From: CAYWNA01 sp964459305
GTDB lineage: Bacteria > Planctomycetota > Planctomycetia > Pirellulales > Pirellulaceae
Assembly: GCA_964459305.1 (NCBI GenBank)
Contig: CAYWNA010000254.1
Span: forward strand, 1 to 19,624
Direction of reading: 5' to 3'
DNA: 19,624 bases
Positions 8,174 through 14,504 of the stretch are shown here, piece by piece. How positions within the stretch are numbered: the first letter of the stretch is position 1; each line of letters starts with the position of its first letter. The position numbers and the translations under genes are program-made. The notes under the pieces are model-generated. The model saw nothing but the letters and a program-made list of their open reading frames with translations. It made no database searches and had not been told where the DNA came from.

Positions 8174-9109
8174 ATGACCTTACGCAAGGGGAAGAACTGG
8201 GCTTTCACACTCGTCGAGCTGTTGGTTGTTATTGCGATCATTGGCATTCTGGTTGCTCTGCTGCTACCGGCGATTCAAGCGGCCCGTGAGGCCGCACGTC
8301 GCACGGAGTGCAACAACAACTTGAAGCAACTGGGCGTTGCGTTGCAGAACTACCACGACATCTACAAACGTTTCCCTATCGGATCGAACAATGAGAACGG
8401 ACGTTATATATGGCAGTCGGGGGCGCACCGGAAAGGAAGCGTGCTGGTAAAACTACTGCCATTCGTCGAGGAGCAGGGGCTCTACGACCCTCTAGACCAG
8501 TACGGCGACGTGAATGCGCAAATCTATGCATTGAGCCCCAGGCCACAGCTGGATCCCTACCGCTGCCCCAGCGATTCGTACGAGAACACCGGCGCACCAC
8601 CCACTAACTACGCAACGTCCATGGGTTCCCAAAACGTGCCAGGGCGGAGTTGCAGTACCTACAATGGCCACCTTCAGGGGCCGACTGGGCACGGCAGCAC
8701 AACAAGCGGATCGAACATCTCTGGCATTTTTTCTCGCTACACTTGGTCAGCCAAAATGGCGGAGGTGCTCGACGGCACGTCCGAAACGATCATCATGGGC
8801 GAGATTCTACCCAATTGCGGTGACCATCACCGCGGGGGCTGGTTCAACCCAAACGCCCTTTGGACCTCGACACGAGGCCCCATCAATTACCCAACCTGCC
8901 CAGATGTACCGCCCGGCAACGGTGGTACCGATGGCTGCAACGCCCAGGGCAACTGGCAGACGTCGCAAGGATTCAAGTCCTTGCATCCCGGCGGTGCCCA
9001 GTTCGTCTTCTGTGACGGTTCGGTACATTTCCTGGCCGACGACATCGAATACACAACGTACCAGCGATTGGGCTGTCGTCGCGACAAAGAAGCTATTGGC
9101 CAATACTAA
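8174..9109 (+). CDS. DUF1559 pseudopilin-like protein
   Basis: The 311-residue product starts with a type III (prepilin-like) signal: a short basic stretch, then A/FTLVELLVVIAIIGILVALL with Glu at +5 after the predicted cleavage at residue 10/11. The DUF1559 hallmark LLPAIQAAREAARR follows, then CNNNLKQLGVALQNYHD. The C-terminus carries the family motif HPGGAQFVFCDGSVHFL. These proteins are massively amplified in planctomycetes and are thought to be exported pseudopilins; their function is not established. The residue before the cleavage site is Ala rather than the classical Gly, which is common in this family. AAGGGA lies 8 bases before the ATG. It is followed by a small lipoprotein gene, a recurrent pairing in planctomycetes. 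Confidence 0.93.
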   Translation: MTLRKGKNWAFTLVELLVVIAIIGILVALLLPAIQAAREAARRTECNNNLKQLGVALQNYHDIYKRFPIGSNNENGRYIWQSGAHRKGSVLVKLLPFVEEQGLYDPLDQYGDVNAQIYALSPRPQLDPYRCPSDSYENTGAPPTNYATSMGSQNVPGRSCSTYNGHLQGPTGHGSTTSGSNISGIFSRYTWSAKMAEVLDGTSETIIMGEILPNCGDHHRGGWFNPNALWTSTRGPINYPTCPDVPPGNGGTDGCNAQGNWQTSQGFKSLHPGGAQFVFCDGSVHFLADDIEYTTYQRLGCRRDKEAIGQY

Positions 9110-9147
9110 TTGGGCGGCGCCATTTTGGTGTCCCAAGATAAGCCGAC

Positions 9148-9190
9148 GCGTAAGCGAGGGAATTGCATCAAATTGTTCCTTCGCTTATGC
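9148..9190 (+). other. Long RNA hairpin between DUF1559 and lipoprotein genes
   Basis: GCGTAAGCGAGGGAA (9148-9162) pairs along its full 15 bases with TTCCTTCGCTTATGC (9176-9190), with two G-U wobbles and a 13-base loop. No U-tract follows, so it looks less like an intrinsic terminator than a processing or stabilising element between the two genes. It lies 38 bases after the DUF1559 stop and 92 before the lipoprotein start. Confidence 0.6.
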
Positions 9191-9282
9191 TTTGGTTCAC
9201 TGTTTTGCGGACCGGCTACCCAAGGTGGCGTTGTCTAACTGATGTTTCTGTTTATGCCCTTTTACCCAGGAAAGGCAATCTC

Positions 9283-9768
9283 ATGATGCTGTCGTCGACG
9301 AAATGGATGGCCCTCGCGCCGGTCGCGCTTTGTCTGACAATCGCGGGATGCGGTGGCCCGGATCGCCCGGAGATGGCTCCGGTGTCCGGCGTTGTCGTGC
9401 AAGACGGAAAACCGGTTCCAGGCGCGGAGGTCAATTTTCGAAACGATAAAGCTCCTCGCGCTGCCACGGGAACCACGGACAACGAGGGTAAGTTCCGGCT
9501 GACGACTTTCGAAAACTTTGATGGTGCGGTCCTCGGTGAGCACAAGGTGGGTGTTGTGAAGGTCCAAACCGATGCAGCCATTAGCGGTGCGAACGCTGAT
9601 GACCCCTCGGCAGCCTATGAAGCCGGGATGGCCGCGGCGGCGTCAGGTAACATGGAGGCGATTCAGAAAAGCGAATTACCAACCAACTTTGCCGACCCGG
9701 AGACATCGGGGCTGAAATTCACGGTCACCAAGGACGGACCCAACGAGTTCGAAATCAAACTCGAGTAG
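9283..9768 (+). CDS. Small secreted lipoprotein with regulatory-like beta-sandwich domain
   Basis: The 161-residue product has a lipoprotein signal peptide with lipobox LTIAGC (Cys23). The mature part begins with VSGVVVQDGKPVPGAEVNF, then TTDNEGKFRLTTF and GEHKVGVVKV. This is the carboxypeptidase-regulatory-like / transthyretin-like fold found in small planctomycete lipoproteins. An Ala/Asp-rich insertion follows, and the C-terminus is LKFTVTKDGPNEFEIKLE. The start at 9283 is chosen because the signal peptide begins there and CCAGGAAAGG stands just upstream; the frame is open back to 9163 but that part would overlap the hairpin. It very likely belongs with the DUF1559 gene 173 bases upstream. 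Its binding partner is unknown. Confidence 0.85.
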   Translation: MMLSSTKWMALAPVALCLTIAGCGGPDRPEMAPVSGVVVQDGKPVPGAEVNFRNDKAPRAATGTTDNEGKFRLTTFENFDGAVLGEHKVGVVKVQTDAAISGANADDPSAAYEAGMAAAASGNMEAIQKSELPTNFADPETSGLKFTVTKDGPNEFEIKLE

Positions 9769-9803
9769 CGGGCGAAAGTGGGGTGAGGCTTGCTTGAAAA
9801 CCC

Positions 9804-9857
9804 GTAGTTGCACTCGCCAGAGTGCGAAAATCCCGGCGTTCTGGCGAACGCAGCTAC
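9804..9857. repeat. BIME-like paired REP palindrome, copy A
   Basis: GTAG (9804-9807) is followed by an 8-bp stem TTGCACTC / GAGTGCGA around loop GCCA (one wobble). After a 6-base spacer comes the mirrored hairpin CGGCGTTC / GAACGCAG around TGGC (7 of 8 pairs), and then CTAC (9854-9857). The two halves are also complementary to each other. The element begins 36 bases after the lipoprotein stop, between convergent genes. It shares its design with the copies at 13102-13163 and 14323-14389. Confidence 0.75.
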
Positions 9858-9884
9858 GGCGGATTGCGAGTTCCGATACAAAGC

Positions 9885-10017
9885 CTAGTGCTCTGTCAAA
9901 TCTTAGTTTTCGGGTTGAGCTCGTGAGCGGCGCGGCGTTAGCCGCCGGTTTTTCGGCACCGATGGCTAGCGCGATTCCACTCACCAACCCTAACTCTTGC
10001 CTGTGACAAAGCCCTAG
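9885..10017. mobile_element. MITE-like element with CTAG-ended inverted repeats
   Basis: CTAGTGCTCTGTCA (9885-9898) is repeated inverted as TGACAAAGCCCTAG (10004-10017), 12 of 14 bases matching. A second matching block GGGTTG / CAACCC sits at the same offset (27 bases) inside each end. The 133-bp element encodes nothing and has a strong GC hairpin in its middle. The TA/CTAG at the ends suggests mobilisation by a TA- or CTAG-targeting transposase; no such transposase is in the window. Confidence 0.55.
9932..9953 (+). terminator. Possible intrinsic terminator inside the MITE-like element
   Basis: GCGGC / GCCGC form a stem around GTTA, followed within three bases by TTTTT (9949-9953). It would end transcripts of the upstream lipoprotein gene 164 bases after its stop. 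The stem is short, and the hairpin may simply be part of the mobile element. Confidence 0.4.
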
Positions 10018-10228
10018 CGCGGCAAGTCGCGATCAATGCGGCGTGGCAAGTGGCCTGCCTCGACATTCATCACTCCGTTTAGGCGTCGTCGAGCAATATC
10101 TGTCAGCTTTCGCGTCAAGCTGCGGAACGCGACAACAGATCGTCGCCGTGTTCTCCGAACTCGGTGCCTCCCCTCACCGACCTCGGAGAGGACGGCGACA
10201 AACACGACAGCGATTTCTCCGCGGACGC
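10018..10228. other. Gene-free remainder before the Nramp gene stop
   Basis: No motif, promoter or recognisable gene was seen. A minus-strand frame (10014-10367) is open across it but overlaps the real transporter gene and shows no family features. Confidence 0.4.
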
Positions 10229-11515
10229 TTAGCTGAATTGGAGCACGATCCGCCACAGTACACGGGCGGCCATCAGCAGCACGACCAGCAAGCCGACGCA
10301 TCCTAAGATATTGGCGATCGGACCGTTGCGGCGATCGCCCATCACGTCCTTTCGATTGGCCAGCCACAACATCGTGATGGCCATCAACGGGTTACCGAGC
10401 ACGGTGAGGGCCTGCCCGAAGATAATCAAATTGATCGGCTTCTCGCCTGTGCGCAACGCCAACAGCGCGATGCCCATGCCCACCACCATGACGATCACGG
10501 TGAGCACGCGCGGCCAACGGTCGCTCATTCGGGCGGGCACGCCGATGCCGTCGGCCAGAATCGTACCACCGATCATGGCGTTGATCAGGAACGGGTTCAT
10601 GGCCACGGCCACCAGACCGACGCAGAAGACCCAGTAGGCCGTGCTGCCCAGCAGCGGTTTGAGCGCAAGGGCAAGCGTCCCGATGTCGGTGGCCGGCTCG
10701 CCGCGGATCACGGTGCCGGCCGTGATCATGATAATCATGCTTATGCCGGTCAGTACGCAGACGCCGATTATCGCGTCGCCCACACTTCCTTCGTAGTCCT
10801 TCACCGTCCAATTTCGCTCGCGCACAAGGTTGCCCTGAAAGAGTGCGCCGGCCACGGAGAACGTGGTGCCCAACAGGCCAGCCACGAGAATCATCGGATC
10901 CTTGATGGCCCCGTCAACCTTTTCCGGCAATCCCAATTTGATATCTTCGGGGATGCTGGGCAAGAAGCCCGCGAGCACTTCTGCCACATTCGGCATGGCA
11001 GCAATCAGATTGAACACGAAGCATGCGAGGATGACGCCGACCATCACTTTCATCACACGCTCCAAGAAGGTATAGACCTGCCGGGCCGTGAACAGAAACA
11101 GGATCACTGCCGCGTTGAATCCAACCACAATCCAAGGGACGAATTCCTTCGGGAAGAATGCGCCGGCAGCCAAGGCTACGGCAAGGTTGTTGGAAAACTG
11201 GAATGCGCCGCATATCAGGCAGAGCGTAATGCCGATCACTGCCGCGGCTGGCCGTCCCAGACGCTCGGCGGCCAGCGCACAGGGCGTCGCCCCGCCGCAA
11301 ACGCCGATCCGCGCGCCCATCGTGAGGAACGTGCCCATCAGCAGGCCCGTCAGCAGTAGTAGCCACACGAGTTCGTAGCCGTAATTGGCTCCCACATTGG
11401 AGCTGATCAACAGGCTGCCCGGCCCGAAGACGACGCATGCGGTGATCAGTGCCGGTCCGATCGACTTCCACCAAACCCGTGGTTTAGCAGATACATCTTG
11501 GGAGTCCTCAGCCAT
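10229..11515 (-). CDS. Nramp-fold transporter lacking canonical metal-binding motifs
   Basis: The 428-residue protein has about eleven hydrophobic segments and the Nramp/LeuT layout: WWKSIGPALITACVVFGPG in TM1, ANYGYELVW after it, FQGNLVRERNW after TM6, and PFLINAMIGGTILADGIG later. Nramp proteins are proton-coupled divalent metal importers that bind metal through Asp and Asn of DPGN (TM1) and Met of MPH (TM6). Here TM1 reads GPGS (31-34) and the TM6 site reads TTFSVAG (217-223), so all these ligands are replaced. It may carry another ion or solute. GAGGAGA stands before the ATG. Family is clear, substrate is not. Confidence 0.85.
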   Translation of the reverse strand: MAEDSQDVSAKPRVWWKSIGPALITACVVFGPGSLLISSNVGANYGYELVWLLLLTGLLMGTFLTMGARIGVCGGATPCALAAERLGRPAAAVIGITLCLICGAFQFSNNLAVALAAGAFFPKEFVPWIVVGFNAAVILFLFTARQVYTFLERVMKVMVGVILACFVFNLIAAMPNVAEVLAGFLPSIPEDIKLGLPEKVDGAIKDPMILVAGLLGTTFSVAGALFQGNLVRERNWTVKDYEGSVGDAIIGVCVLTGISMIIMITAGTVIRGEPATDIGTLALALKPLLGSTAYWVFCVGLVAVAMNPFLINAMIGGTILADGIGVPARMSDRWPRVLTVIVMVVGMGIALLALRTGEKPINLIIFGQALTVLGNPLMAITMLWLANRKDVMGDRRNGPIANILGCVGLLVVLLMAARVLWRIVLQFS

Positions 11516-11737
11516 GGGATTCTCCTCGCTGGCGGTTGGGTTGGCGGGAACGCCCGCTGCTGCGGGCTTCGACTAAGGCGATAACTCCGGATAGTGAAGG
11601 TTGCTCTGCGCGTTACTACCGGTCAATCGCCATCGACGCAGTCAAACGCGGTCGGCGAAGACGGGGGCAGCATAACCCTTCCAGCAGGCTGCGGCAACCG
11701 GTGGGCAGGGTTCGAGGCGGTAGAAGCGTCCACATGC
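11516..11737. other. Left part of a 318-base gene-free interval
   Basis: Upstream of the Nramp gene. It holds a perfect small hairpin GCCCGC / GCGGGC with loop TGCT (11552-11567) and no recognisable gene. No clear -35/-10 pair for the Nramp gene was identified. Confidence 0.4.
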
Positions 11738-11768
11738 CCGCCATCGCCTCTGGCTTCGGGTCAAACGA
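11738..11768. repeat. Dispersed repeat family 2, copy 1
   Basis: This 31-base segment, beginning CCGCCATCGCCTC and containing GGCTTCGGGT, is 28/31 identical to 14473-14503. It lies 66 bases downstream of the stop of the SPOR-like gene (minus strand). The similarity weakly continues to its left (both copies have GTCCA 9-14 bases before). Confidence 0.6.
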
Positions 11769-11831
11769 AGAAGCTGTTTCGTTTGCGATCCAGGGATCGC
11801 GGGTCCGACCGGACGGAATAGCATTCCGTCC
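11762..11831. repeat. Cluster of tandem palindromes
   Basis: Consecutive hairpins fill 70 bases: CAAACGAA / TTCGTTTG (11762-11785), GCGATC / GATCGC with loop CAGG (11785-11800), GGTC / GACC (11802-11810), and GGACGGAAT / ATTCCGTCC with loop AGC (11811-11831). All are perfect. The last ends two bases from the stop codon of the SPOR-like gene, so on the minus strand it is the first structure in the 3' untranslated region. No U-run follows. Confidence 0.65.
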
Positions 11832-11833
11832 TA

Positions 11834-12955
11834 CTATCGGAACAGCTTGTTGCTGGGGGCGTAGGCGGTGGCAATCGACTTTTTCGGAACTTTTACGGGC
11901 ACTGGTTGCACGTCGAAGGCGATGCCGTCGAGCGAACGGGGGACTAGCCCCATCTTGGCCCCTCCCGGCAATTGCTGCCGAGCGGGTCCGTACGCTTTCA
12001 TGATCTGGTGGATTTGAGGATTGATTTCTGTCTTGCCGTCTGCACGGTCCGTGCCGGGCGAGTCGAAGCTGCCGACGGTCACGATACTCTCGTACCGGTC
12101 GTGGAATTCGTAGGCTTCCACGCCTTGCCGGCGCAGTGCTGTGGTCAGGCGGTGAGCCTTGACCGCAGCCTCCTCCAATTTACTGGGAAGTGCCTTGCCT
12201 TTGCGATCGACGTCGTGAAGTTCCATCGTCGAGGATCCGCGGAACGTCGCGACCCGCACCGAGTAATTGCCGGGGTTCTCAAGCAGGCTATACTCGACTT
12301 CCCGGTTCATTCTCTCGACCATCGGACTCAGTCCGGTCGGGACGAAATACTCTTCCGGCAGCAGTGGATTCCGAGTCACGAAAGCGTTGCCCATCGGGCC
12401 TTTCTCGCGTTTTTCCTTGTCCGGCGTCAGACGACGGTGTAATTCGCGAAGGCCGAAGAAACGCTGAGTTGTCGACTGGCGTTTCTTCACGTCCAGGGAA
12501 TCGGGGCGGGTGTATTTGATCTTGTTGAGTACTTTTTCAACTGTCGGATCGTCAACATTCTCGAAGTTGCCGACCAGCACGGCGATCTCATCATACTTCA
12601 CCGCGTTGGCGTATCGCATCTTCTTCGGGCCTCCGTACCGGTTCAGGCCGAGCCCGGCAACCGGTTTGGTGAAGTCGTACACCTGTTCGTGGATGAACGC
12701 CGGCAAGTTGTGCGACTTCCTCAGCTCGAACACCAGGTCCGTCGCCTGTTTCTCGGCTCCGGGTCCGGCGAACGACGTCGCCAGGATCATCCAGGGGCCT
12801 TGACCTTCCGTCAAGCGATAGGTCTTGTCCGGGTCCGATTCCACGCGTCGGAACGGTATCAAACGTTCCCACGGCATGGCGGCAGTAATTGTGGTTGGGA
12901 CAGCAAAGCATGCCAGGGCCGCTAGCAGCAGAAACCGGGGGCATCGAATTGTCAT
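11834..12955 (-). CDS. Exported protein with two SPOR-like repeats
   Basis: The 373-residue product has a clear signal peptide (FLLLAALACFAVPTTITAA, cleavage near 26). Two repeats look like SPOR domains, which bind denuded peptidoglycan. Repeat 1 (about 54-131) runs from GPWMILATSFAG, through an Ala/Leu helix, to AVLVGNF. Repeat 2 (about 230-298) runs from NYSVRVATFRG through KAHRLTTALRRQGVEAYEF to IVTVGSF. The strand-helix-strand pattern and terminal VGxF fit; sequence identity to known SPOR proteins could not be tested. The start at 12955 is chosen because the signal peptide begins there behind a GAGGA ribosome site (12964-12968). The frame extends to 13138, but that part crosses a REP-like palindrome. 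Cell-envelope role inferred. Confidence 0.75.
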   Translation of the reverse strand: MTIRCPRFLLLAALACFAVPTTITAAMPWERLIPFRRVESDPDKTYRLTEGQGPWMILATSFAGPGAEKQATDLVFELRKSHNLPAFIHEQVYDFTKPVAGLGLNRYGGPKKMRYANAVKYDEIAVLVGNFENVDDPTVEKVLNKIKYTRPDSLDVKKRQSTTQRFFGLRELHRRLTPDKEKREKGPMGNAFVTRNPLLPEEYFVPTGLSPMVERMNREVEYSLLENPGNYSVRVATFRGSSTMELHDVDRKGKALPSKLEEAAVKAHRLTTALRRQGVEAYEFHDRYESIVTVGSFDSPGTDRADGKTEINPQIHQIMKAYGPARQQLPGGAKMGLVPRSLDGIAFDVQPVPVKVPKKSIATAYAPSNKLFR

Positions 12956-13101
12956 GCGACGATTCCTCGGAGGGGAAATACCGAAATGAAACCGTGAGCC
13001 GGCTAAACGAGGAGCAGCGCGCGGGACAATACCAGATGCATGTGGACGACGCCAGAGCGAATCAGAAGTGCGCGCGGCCAGATCCCATGGCGACCGCTTT
13101 G

Positions 13102-13163
13102 GTAGCTGAATTCGCAAGGATTCAGGGGCATCCGCCATCCTGAATTCTTGCGAATCCAGCTAC
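13102..13163. repeat. BIME-like paired REP palindrome, copy C
   Basis: GTAG (13102-13105), stem CTGAATTC / GGATTCAG with a GCAA tetraloop, a 14-base spacer, mirrored hairpin CTGAATTC / GAATCCAG with loop TTGC, then CTAC (13160-13163). The two halves match each other at 23 of 25 positions when inverted. It lies 24 bases beyond the stop of the DUF1559 gene (minus strand) and upstream of the SPOR-like gene. Confidence 0.75.
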
Positions 13164-13187
13164 ATGCCATTAAGACTGGCCGCACAC

Positions 13188-14099
13188 TCAGTAGCTGGGG
13201 ATCATCTCGTTGCCGGCTTTCGTGATCAGGGCGTCGAACACTTGACGAGCCATCGTCTCACTGAAGAATCGCACAGAACCATCGCACAAAGCGGCGTTTA
13301 GACCGCCGGGGTGATAGCTGTCCGGACCAGTCGCCCCAGGAGCAACGACGGGGAACTGCATATTGCTAGCATCCAGGTCAACGGGTTCGGCCCAGTTGAC
13401 TCCGCTACCGATAACTTCGACCGCCAAAATCGTATTGGATGTCCCGTCGGTGATGTCGCGGAAACTTGCAGCTTTGGCGCCATCAAAAACCGTTCCTGGA
13501 CCCGCAATCACCATGTAGTTTGTTTCGGTCGAGCTCGATGAACCCGCTGACGACGGACAGGACGGGCAGGAGTACGCGGGGATGACCGTGTTGGTGACGG
13601 CCAGATTACCGGGACTGTCCCATGGCTCGTTAAAATTGTATCGCTGATGCAGCGCTTGTTGCTCGATGAATGGCAGGATCAGCACGCGCCAACTGTGCAT
13701 TGGCTTGCCGTCCTTATCAGGAATGTAGGCGGGCGGAAGCGTCTTGTAAGTGTCGTGATAATTGTGGAGAGCGATCCCAATCTGTTTCAAGTTGTTGTTG
13801 CATTGTGTCCTTCGCGCCGCTTCACGGGCTGCTTGTATCGCGGGCAGCAGCAGGGCAGCCAAAATGCCACCGCACGCAAGCACGCCCACGAGGCACGCCA
13901 CCGCGATGACGCCGACGGTCGCGCCCGTGCCGGAACTCTTAACGGGTGGTTGTGAAGCCGGAGGAAGCGTTGGGGGCACCCCCGCCGCTGGAATCGTGAC
14001 GGTCTGACCACAGAATTTGCACGGTCCGGATTGGCCCGCATACTGGTCGGCCACCGAAGTCTGTTTTCCGCAATGAGGGCATGTGAACGAGATGGGCAT
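13188..14099 (-). CDS. Zinc-ribbon/TM DUF1559 protein
   Basis: The 303-residue product differs from the usual DUF1559 design. It begins with a cytoplasmic zinc ribbon (CPHC at 7-10, CKFC at 27-30), then a Pro/Ser linker, then one membrane segment (about 61-85) that runs into the DUF1559 hallmark LLPAIQAAREAARRTQCNNN. The prepilin cleavage motif FTLVELL is absent, so it is probably anchored rather than processed. The outer domain keeps the C-terminal HPGGLNAALCDGSVRFF motif and a CPSCPSS stretch. The start at 14099 is chosen because the zinc ribbon begins immediately after it and AGGAAAGG precedes it; the frame extends to 14369. A promoter-like pair lies at 14166-14194. Function unknown. Confidence 0.88.
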   Translation of the reverse strand: MPISFTCPHCGKQTSVADQYAGQSGPCKFCGQTVTIPAAGVPPTLPPASQPPVKSSGTGATVGVIAVACLVGVLACGGILAALLLPAIQAAREAARRTQCNNNLKQIGIALHNYHDTYKTLPPAYIPDKDGKPMHSWRVLILPFIEQQALHQRYNFNEPWDSPGNLAVTNTVIPAYSCPSCPSSAGSSSSTETNYMVIAGPGTVFDGAKAASFRDITDGTSNTILAVEVIGSGVNWAEPVDLDASNMQFPVVAPGATGPDSYHPGGLNAALCDGSVRFFSETMARQVFDALITKAGNEMIPSY

Positions 14100-14165
14100 G
14101 AGGTTTCGCCTTTCCTGCGCTCCGAACCAATCGAGTGAATACCAACGACGTGCTGAAGTGCGTTC

Positions 14166-14194
14166 AATATACCGTATTCGTCTCCCGGCGGCAA
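14166..14194 (-). promoter_or_regulatory. Sigma-70-like promoter for zinc-ribbon DUF1559 gene
   Basis: On the minus strand TTGCCG (14194-14189) and TATATT (14171-14166) are 17 bases apart. The leader to the ATG at 14099 would be about 60 bases, similar to that of the other DUF1559 gene in the window. Confidence 0.45.
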
Positions 14195-14322
14195 AACTTG
14201 GGAGAGTTGTGGGAGCGAAGGTGGTCGAGCCGCAATTGGCGGTGCATGTTCCGCTGCCCATGAAGATCGGCAGATTTGCCCGTTTAGGATCGCTGCCGAA
14301 ATTATGCCGGCATTTGCTCGAT

Positions 14323-14389
14323 GTAGCCGAACTCGCCAGAGTTTGGTTTTTCCCGTGCAAAGCGACCAAAGTCTGGCGACTTCCGCTAC
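14323..14389. repeat. BIME-like paired REP palindrome, copy B
   Basis: GTAG (14323-14326), an 8-bp stem CCGAACTC / GAGTTTGG with loop GCCA (one wobble), a 19-base spacer, the mirrored hairpin CCAAAGTC / GACTTCCG with loop TGGC (6 of 8 pairs), then CTAC (14386-14389). The arms match each other at 20 of 24 positions when inverted. It lies between the zinc-ribbon DUF1559 gene and the pectate lyase gene. Confidence 0.75.
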
Positions 14390-14425
14390 CATGAATTCAA
14401 GATCTATTTCGGAGCCGATCCCTGG

Positions 14426-14503
14426 CCCGAAACCGAAGGCGGGCGCTACGTGTGGACAGTCCATCCCAATGGCCGCCATCGCCTCCGGCTTCGGGTTAAG
14501 CGA
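14426..14503 (-). repeat. Dispersed repeat family 2, copy 2, forming a long hairpin after pectate lyase
   Basis: On the minus strand CCCGAAGCCGGAGGCG (14495-14480) can pair with CGCCTTCGGTTTCGGG (14441-14426), 16 bp with two wobbles. The segment 14473-14503 is 28/31 identical to 11738-11768. It starts one base after the pectate lyase stop, so it would form the 3' end structure of the operon transcript. There is no U-tract. Confidence 0.6.
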
Positions 14504-14504
14504 G

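Noticed and set aside
10014..10367. Minus-strand 117-codon open frame before the Nramp gene end
   Set aside because: Overlaps the clear transporter gene in another frame, is Arg-rich as shadow frames here are, and its stop lies at the end of the MITE-like element.
13102..14389. CRISPR array suspected from the spaced palindromes
   Set aside because: Only two widely separated copies with different stems; no regular repeat-spacer periodicity and no cas genes.
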